Part shown: positions 57,960-64,000 of the stretch, piece by piece | Layout of the letters: the number at the start of each line of letters is the position of its first letter | Numbering within the stretch: position 1 is the stretch's first letter | Assembly: GCA_934045905.1 (NCBI GenBank) | Contig: OW203765.1 | Span: 19,593,409-19,657,408 of the forward strand | DNA: 64,000 bases | Direction of reading: 5' to 3' | Source: Leuctra nigra | Lineage: Eukaryota > Arthropoda > Insecta > Plecoptera > Leuctridae | Translations under genes and position numbers: made by a program | Notes under the pieces: generated by a model | Seen by the model: only the letters and a program-made list of their open reading frames with translations | Database searches by the model: none | Told to the model about the DNA's origin: nothing

Positions 57960-58510
57960 CAGTGACGGCATCTCATGAGAAATCTTGTCAGCTAAGAGGC
58001 CCCAGGAGCAAGCAACAAGAAGGAGGAGGCAAGCGAGCAAAGATACTAGATAGGTACTCGAGCGAGCGCCACTGCCAGCCAGCCAGGTGGTCGGAATGCG
58101 ACTTGTTTAGCTCCACGTCAAGGTCGCGTGCAGCAATGTTGCACAACAACGCGCTCTGCGTGCACCGCAGTGGAAATAGCTCGGTGCTCAAGGTCAACCC
58201 GGGTCACGGGTCACAGTTGCGCCAAGTTCTGTTGCGGCAGGTCAACGATCAATTCGTGCGGTTTTGGGGACTGCAGAAACACAAATGTGTCGTCTACACA
58301 TGTCAGAACAAAACGCAACAAAAGAAACTAGGTACATGGCGTATTTACGGTTTACAACATAACAAACTATGCGTTTTTAGCGAAAAAGGAAAATTTTTGT
58401 TCTACAGAATCTTTGGCAGTTTAGGTAAATTGAACAACAAAGTGTATAGCATGTTTTCGAAAAACAAGATCAACATGTTGTTTTTTAACATAATAATACC
58501 TAGAAGTTGA
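57960..58510 (+). other. Long open frame of unclear status
   Basis: A 182-codon frame crosses 57962-58510. The first 120 codons lie in GC-richer sequence (Arg/Ser/Gln-rich, ending near QNKTQQKKLG) and the rest in AT-rich sequence. No domain is recognisable and no clear promoter or poly(A) context was found; the GC-rich part could equally be a non-coding first exon on either strand. Confidence 0.25.
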
Positions 58511-61500
58511 CGTCAATATCAATACATTAAAACGTATTTAAATTATGTTAATGATTCCAGTCTTTGCTACGCCATCGAAGATCTGGCGTGATGCAAAGTA
58601 TTTATCACGGTTATTTATTATTTATTAGTAGCTGTCAAGTCGGGAATTGAGTGATAAGAACTAAAGAATATGAATTATGACTCATTGTAAACAAACCCAG
58701 TCAAAATACACTCATTTAATTGTATAAAATGATTGAATGATCATTAGGACTAGGATGTTTGTGAATGGAATTTTATGGTAGGTACTACCTAATATTCGTC
58801 AACATATTATTCGATTTATCGGTTTAGGAGTTGGACTTGGAGTAATATACTAGGAAAACGCTCCGTGAAACGCGTTGATGAGCGAGCACCGGACACGTGC
58901 GCAAACATAGAACCGAAGATGCGTTAACACATAGAAAACATTAATACCTACACGTTTTAACGTTATTAAACCTATAGATTAAACGTTCAACAGTTCTACC
59001 TAGTTTAGAAACGGAATGAATCCAACGTTCCACAATTACAATAAGACAATGTAGTGTTTTAAACTGAATGAATCAAACCTTTAAAAAAAATTAGCATCCT
59101 TCAAAGAAATGTCAGGCTAGACAGAAGCTCAGAAACGGAATGAATCCAACGTTTTCACAAGTAGGTACCTATTGGTAGAAGAAGACTATTAAGAAATGAA
59201 ATATCAATGTTCTGACAAAAACTCTTGATAAATAATGTTCACCTGCTATAAAAGCGGGGAAACTTTACTAAAACCTTCACAAAGAACACCAAATTGCCAA
59301 ACTTTTTAACGAAAATAAGCAAAATGCTGGAGAGATTTGAAATGACATGATCACAAGAAGAGAACAAACGCCACTCTATGAAACACACAGGAAGCACGGC
59401 CATCAGAACTACGAATTGCCAAAAGTTCATCAAGGTCCTTAGTTTTGCGAAATCTTGAAATGATCGGTTTGGAAATACGTTCTATATTGAATTATTAAAA
59501 TATTATCCACCCAATCAACATAAAAGTATCTGGTTTTCACTGAAAATTGTAAACAGCATCTAAACATACTGGTACATAAAGCAAATCTGATTCAATTTAG
59601 TGGAAAAACATTAATTTTCAATACTTAATTTCTGACAGCTATTTAAAATGTAAGTAAGTTCGTACATACTCAGCTGATTGGGATGAAAATTTGTAAAATA
59701 AGAGACAATGTTGGTCTTAATGACCATGCAAAATATGAGTTTGATAACATTTATCGAAGACCATTTTCATTTTTCAACCTATCAGGAGATATTTATTTTA
59801 CCAATGACCAATGAATGGATTTTCAAAAAAAAATGGGTCTGCAAACAGAGAAGGTTGTCTCTACATGTGTGCAAAATTTCAGGTCGCTCGGTGAAACGGT
59901 GCAACTTCTATTGCTCCAGTTAACAGATAAAAGTAAAAAAAAAATAAATAAAAAAAAATAAAAAACAGAGGTCCGTGTCAAAAGAGTCAAAAGGAGACGC
60001 TCGCTTCGCTCGCTCAATTAAAATTAACTTAAATTATTGTATGAATGTGTCAATGCATCAAGTGTCAATTGTTGAATGGTGGATGGAAATTTTGTGAACT
60101 GTTGTCTAGACCAAAATTCATAAAATTGGTGTAACTTGCCACAAGTATTTCATATTATTTTGAAAAGGACTGAATTCATAAAAAAAAGGGCATTTTCAGG
60201 CAAAATGAAACACATATTTTTGAAATCAGGGACACATGAGACATATTTATACCTACATCATTTTTAGACGTGTCTGAACAAAAAACTAAGAAAGGATGTC
60301 CAAAACATCCTAGCCCTAATGATCATTATCTAAATTGTTTTGGAACAATTTTCTAATTGAATTACAAAACCTGTGTTTCTCATGTGTTTTAGCCGACATA
60401 ACTGGCGAGGGTGAGGGCGGGGGAAGGGGGGTTGTCTACACACTCAACATGCTCTGAGAGTGCAGGACGAGAGAATGTCGGTGGTGGTCGAAGAGCCATG
60501 CATGGACACGGTTGACAGGATGTGCCGACACAGGTCTTGCATGACAATACACGCGTACTGCCTTATTAGGCTGCGCAATGCACGGCGAATCCATATCACA
60601 AGTCACTGCCTTCTAATACCATCAGCAGAGGTTGTCTGCACTCAAGTTGATCATACTACACCATTCCGAGTTCTGATGTTACAAACAATCGCTTTAAATG
60701 TTATTCAGTTTAAAAGGATTTTGTAACAATTTCAGTCTGCTAACCAACCATGTTGGTCTTGACATTTTGTGTAAAATTTCATCTCGATCGGAGAAACAGT
60801 GCGAACTGCTAAAAAGGAGATTGTCGTGTCCGTGCCATAAATAAGAGCCTGAAGGAGTCGCTCGATCAATGAATACTTGTGGAAATGGGAAGTCTCTTAG
60901 AATAGAACGATTAAAAAACACGATTGGGGTTAATTTAAACATTTTGTTATCAACAAAATCAGCATCAGCACCTATCTGTTCAGTACCACTCAGTCAAAAT
61001 GAAATCATGTTCAGTAACAAAATATGTATCAACGAAGAACAGTCTCTGTTCTGTTCCAAATCTGAATAAAACGACGCAAGAACGATTTAAGTGACGTCAA
61101 AACCTTGTAAATGTTTTGAAACAATGCGCATTGACGTCTCTGATTGTTGATATGTATTGTTGATAACATTGCCTTCCAAGTCATCGTTGTCGCTATACAT
61201 TCCTGTTTTTCCGCCTGGAAGTTGTATTGACATTGAAAATCACGGACGTGGCAGAATAACAAGTGTTTTTATTATTATTTCCTCTAGATTGTTAATTTTA
61301 CGGAAATTAAATGAAATGAGAATTCCCTGAACTTACATTTTATCATCTTCTCCCTAAACTGCACCACTATCATTTATCACGTGGTTTATCCATAAGATCA
61401 TAGAATCTGCAATTCTAAAATATATAGTTTGAAATGTTCCAAGTTATGGTTGCAAGTTGCAGGAAGTGTTGGAGAGAGTCATTTGTCTCCATAACTACGA

Positions 61501-61678
61501 TCACTGGAGAGGTCAGCCAATTAAATGTCAGCTATTGCGATGCTAATGGATTGATAGGCAATCAATGCCAACAGTTCACATCGAGTGACAGACTTGCCAG
61601 CAAGGTTATCGCAATATGCGCTTCAATCACAACTTGCGTGTGTCAAAATCATTCCGAATGTATTATTTAAGAACGCGA
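58511..61678. other. Gene-free stretch with degenerate repeats
   Basis: Two segments (about 59710-59920 and 60740-60810) share TGTTGGTCTT and (G/C)AAAATTTCA(G/T)(G/C)TCG with CGG(T/A)GAAAC, so they are probably remnants of one dispersed repeat. No gene is supported. Confidence 0.4.
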
Positions 61679-61840
61679 AGTGGCTATTTTCACCAGGTAT
61701 TTTTACACTCACCAAGTGGACTATTGAAAGTGGTTTAAAATTAATATAAAGTTACCCAAATTAAGTTAGGTAACCATAATAAAACTATCTGATGCATGGA
61801 CAGAACATGAATTGCCTAAAATACCAAATTAAAAAAAAAC

Positions 61841-61915
61841 TCCACTAGTGGAATCGAACCCTGGCCACCAACATACTAAGCAGACGTCATAACCAACCAA
61901 CCAACTGAACACTGA
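61841..61915 (-). mobile_element. tRNA-like sequence, probable SINE head
   Basis: On the minus strand, TTCAGTTGG (A-box-like) is followed by CGTCTGCTTAGTATGTTGG (anticodon-arm-like, loop TTAGTAT) and a perfect B-box GGTTCGATTCC (61850-61860), then a run of nine T. T-arm and acceptor stems do not pair, so it is a tRNA-derived remnant, not a working tRNA. Confidence 0.5.
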
Positions 61916-62125
61916 CAATTTAGGAATTCTTTAGCCCTACCGTGCAGAATGTAGCGGTAGGTCCTGAAACTACCCAATATGAGCAATATGGATTTTAATT
62001 TCTAATCGAAATAATTACGTACCTACCTAGGTACCTATTTGTTTTCATTTGAAATTCATTTTTATTTTAAATTCTACTTGGTTGCCTACTATTTCCACCA
62101 CATGGTGAAAATATCCACTCATTTA

Positions 62126-62576
62126 CAGAGTTGGGTAGTAACTTAACGAAAGTAACTAGTTACTTTCTGGGTAACTTTTGGGGTAACTAGTTACTTTTCA
62201 TCCTCAGTAACTTTGTGAGTAACTAAGTTACAATTTTAGAGTAACTTGTAACTTAATTTTCGTTACTTTTAAAGCTACTTTTAGGTGAAATTTTAATTTG
62301 ACAAACATTATATTTTAGTGGAATTTTACAGTCTTCAAAGTCCCTTTCTATCTCTTGACAGAAAATCCAAATCCAAGTTGTATTTTATTTAGCATTTATA
62401 TCAGTCGTATAGTAGTATTGAAAAGTTGAAAAGTAACTTTAAAGTAACTTCAATTTTTTGGTAACTACTCAGTTACTTTTCAAATGAAGTAACTTACCAA
62501 GTAACTTAGTTCCTTTTGAGATCAGGTAACTTACAGAGTAACTAGTTCCTTTTTACAAGTAACTTACCCAACTCTG
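62126..62576. mobile_element. hAT-like non-autonomous element B, 451 bp
   Basis: Ends CAGAGTTGGGTAGTAACTT / AAGTAACTTACCCAACTCTG, with perfect 8-bp duplication CTCATTTA (62118-62125, 62577-62584). It matches the element at 40665 in inverse orientation but lacks about 400 bp of its centre. Confidence 0.95.
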
Positions 62577-62741
62577 CTCATTTATATATAAATTGCATTT
62601 TAAGTCTCACACACAGATATAGCCTATAGCCTAGGTACCTTCTTATGTTTAAGTAACAAAATCTGAATCACTACCCCACAATCAGCATGCATGGGCTTTG
62701 CTTCCATTGGCTGAAACAAAAACCTGGTGAAAATAGCCACT

Positions 62742-64000
62742 CTGATTATTTAATTAGACCCACCGCTTTTGAAAATTAAACATATAAATTGGAACATTTG
62801 TATGAAATGAAGGCCAGTCCAGGGTAGCTATCTTTAGTTGAGTAGGTACCTACCTAACTTGGTTCTGCACAAGTGCTACGAGAAAATGGGCTCCATAGAA
62901 TCCACATGAAAAGTCTCGTTTTTATGTGTTTTCCACTATTTCAACAGAACGGGTTTACTGGACAGTCAAGTTTAGTTTCGATTTGAAACTGAAAAAGATG
63001 TAAAAATGCATCCCCCCACGCCTCCCTCCAAAACTATAAACATTAAATTGTGATAACTGCTTCTCTTTCACTTCTCACATTTTGCAACAGGCTACAATGT
63101 GAAATACTAGAACAAGATTGCATTGCGCAAATATCTAATGAATAGATTGTGCAAGTGCTTTCCAGCTATTACAAATAATAATATATGATGAGTGATGACT
63201 ATTAATTATGATGAAAGTAAGACGCCAATGCCATCTGATGTCGGATCTTCTTCCCATCATGTTGCACAGATTGTGGAATCACTGCAAGTTTCTTTTTACT
63301 CATTTTATAAAATTCCATTACTATTCATTATCATTGGATATTGGATCTTAATTTTTAGTCTACCTAACTAATCTGTACTACTACCTAACAAGAAGATAGA
63401 GATCTAATCATTACATATTTTAATTTATGGTTGATAATCACCAATCAACAAGTTTAATTGATAATTAGTATCAAAACTTGATGGAATATTGTAGTTTCTT
63501 TATCATATTGTTCATATTGTTTGGATCTTAAATTTTATTAACACTACCTATCACTACATAGGCATCGCCATCATCAATGATTATTTTCAACCTCTTTTTA
63601 CCTTCAGTAATCCTTCATTATTGACAGACAGAAATATATACTTTCTTGAGACTTGGCGTGTGGAAGGTAGTTAGTTAATTCATTATAAAATGACTGTTCA
63701 AGAAGATTCCTTGGTAAATAGCTCGGTAATTCCGAGAATTAAAAGAGCAGTAAAAACTAATTGTTATGTAATGACTGGAATTCCAAGAAAAACCACTCAG
63801 GTATGCAAGCACGTGGAGAGTACAAGCTGGTACAAGTGTCATAATTCTCTTATCGGCATGTAGGTAGATGATCTCATCGCTTTGAAATGCGGCTGATAAC
63901 TGATAAAACAAATCTTAGACAAACATCAGTTACAATCTCCACGCTCTCACCCAGATTTCAAATTAAAAAACTCCTAAATCGGACGTTTGTTGATCATTGC
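62742..64000. other. AT-rich DNA to the end of the window
   Basis: No gene, RNA or element that I can support; many palindromic TACCTAGGTA-like words, as elsewhere in the window. Confidence 0.5.

Larger units (their letters stand above)
61679..62741. mobile_element. Composite element with AGTGGCTATTTTCACCAGG ends
   Basis: AGTGGCTATTTTCACCAGG at 61679-61697 is the exact inverse of 62723-62741, and a third, imperfect end (TGGTGAAAATATCCACT) lies at 62103-62119 beside the hAT insertion. The layout suggests one MITE-like element (61679-62119) plus a partner end, split or duplicated around the element at 62126-62576. Confidence 0.6.

Noticed and set aside
61841..61915. Functional tRNA gene
   Set aside because: The B-box is perfect but T-stem and acceptor stem do not pair and the anticodon stem is poor.

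Overview
The window is eukaryotic nuclear DNA, most likely from an insect and plausibly a hemipteran. It is AT-rich, has long intron-split genes with GT/AG (and one GC/AG) splice sites, AATAAA signals, and a very high density of small DNA transposons (MITEs). Nothing in it looks bacterial. The species is an inference, resting on insect-like RBBP6 and cytohesin proteins and on a multicopy arthropod gene family.

Layout. 1-1908: an almost perfect 106-bp satellite array. 2369-2622 (-): one GC-rich exon of a multi-pass membrane protein, with degenerate tandem copies of its 5' end and splice acceptor beside it (2690-3150). 3895-4120: a MITE. 4661-5391: a 133-bp tandem array. 5553-6413 (-): a truncated non-LTR reverse transcriptase. 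7771-9276 (+): a three-exon gene of an arthropod multicopy, probably transposon-derived family. 9800-13300: gene-poor AT-rich DNA with a G22 tract and duplicated CAGA microsatellites.

13656-30345 (+): a complete RBBP6 (Snama) gene. I could chain 15 coding exons with consistent phase into 1540 codons: DWNN domain, CCHC zinc knuckle, RING finger, His/Pro-rich segment, RS domain, (Y/F)KDR(D/E) repeats and a long Lys/Glu-rich tail. RBBP6 is a ubiquitin ligase and a 3'-end mRNA processing factor. Its introns hold at least seven mobile-element insertions. 33302-39338 (-): seven exons of a cytohesin (Arf-GEF, Drosophila steppke) covering the coiled-coil end, Sec7 and PH domains. It lies tail-to-tail with RBBP6. 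The true N-terminus is not certain; two in-phase candidate first exons are proposed, at 40417-40485 and 53340-53567.

30543-31867, between the two genes, is a hAT-like element with a perfect 8-bp target duplication. A second hAT-like element built of ATCGATAT repeats is nested inside it. Upstream of cytohesin (39.3-64 kb) there is no certain gene. It holds two related hAT MITEs with perfect target duplications, a 16-copy 104-bp satellite that lacks any stop triplet on the + strand and carries a Pol III B-box-like motif in every unit, several other MITEs, tRNA-like/SINE remnants and long poly-C/poly-G tracts.

The main unusual signals are: a GC-AG intron after the DWNN exon whose retention gives a 122-aa DWNN-only protein; a set of hAT elements with different palindromic subterminal repeats; the stop-free 104-bp array; and the duplicated acceptor region next to the membrane-protein exon. 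I did not find a clearly new multi-gene system.
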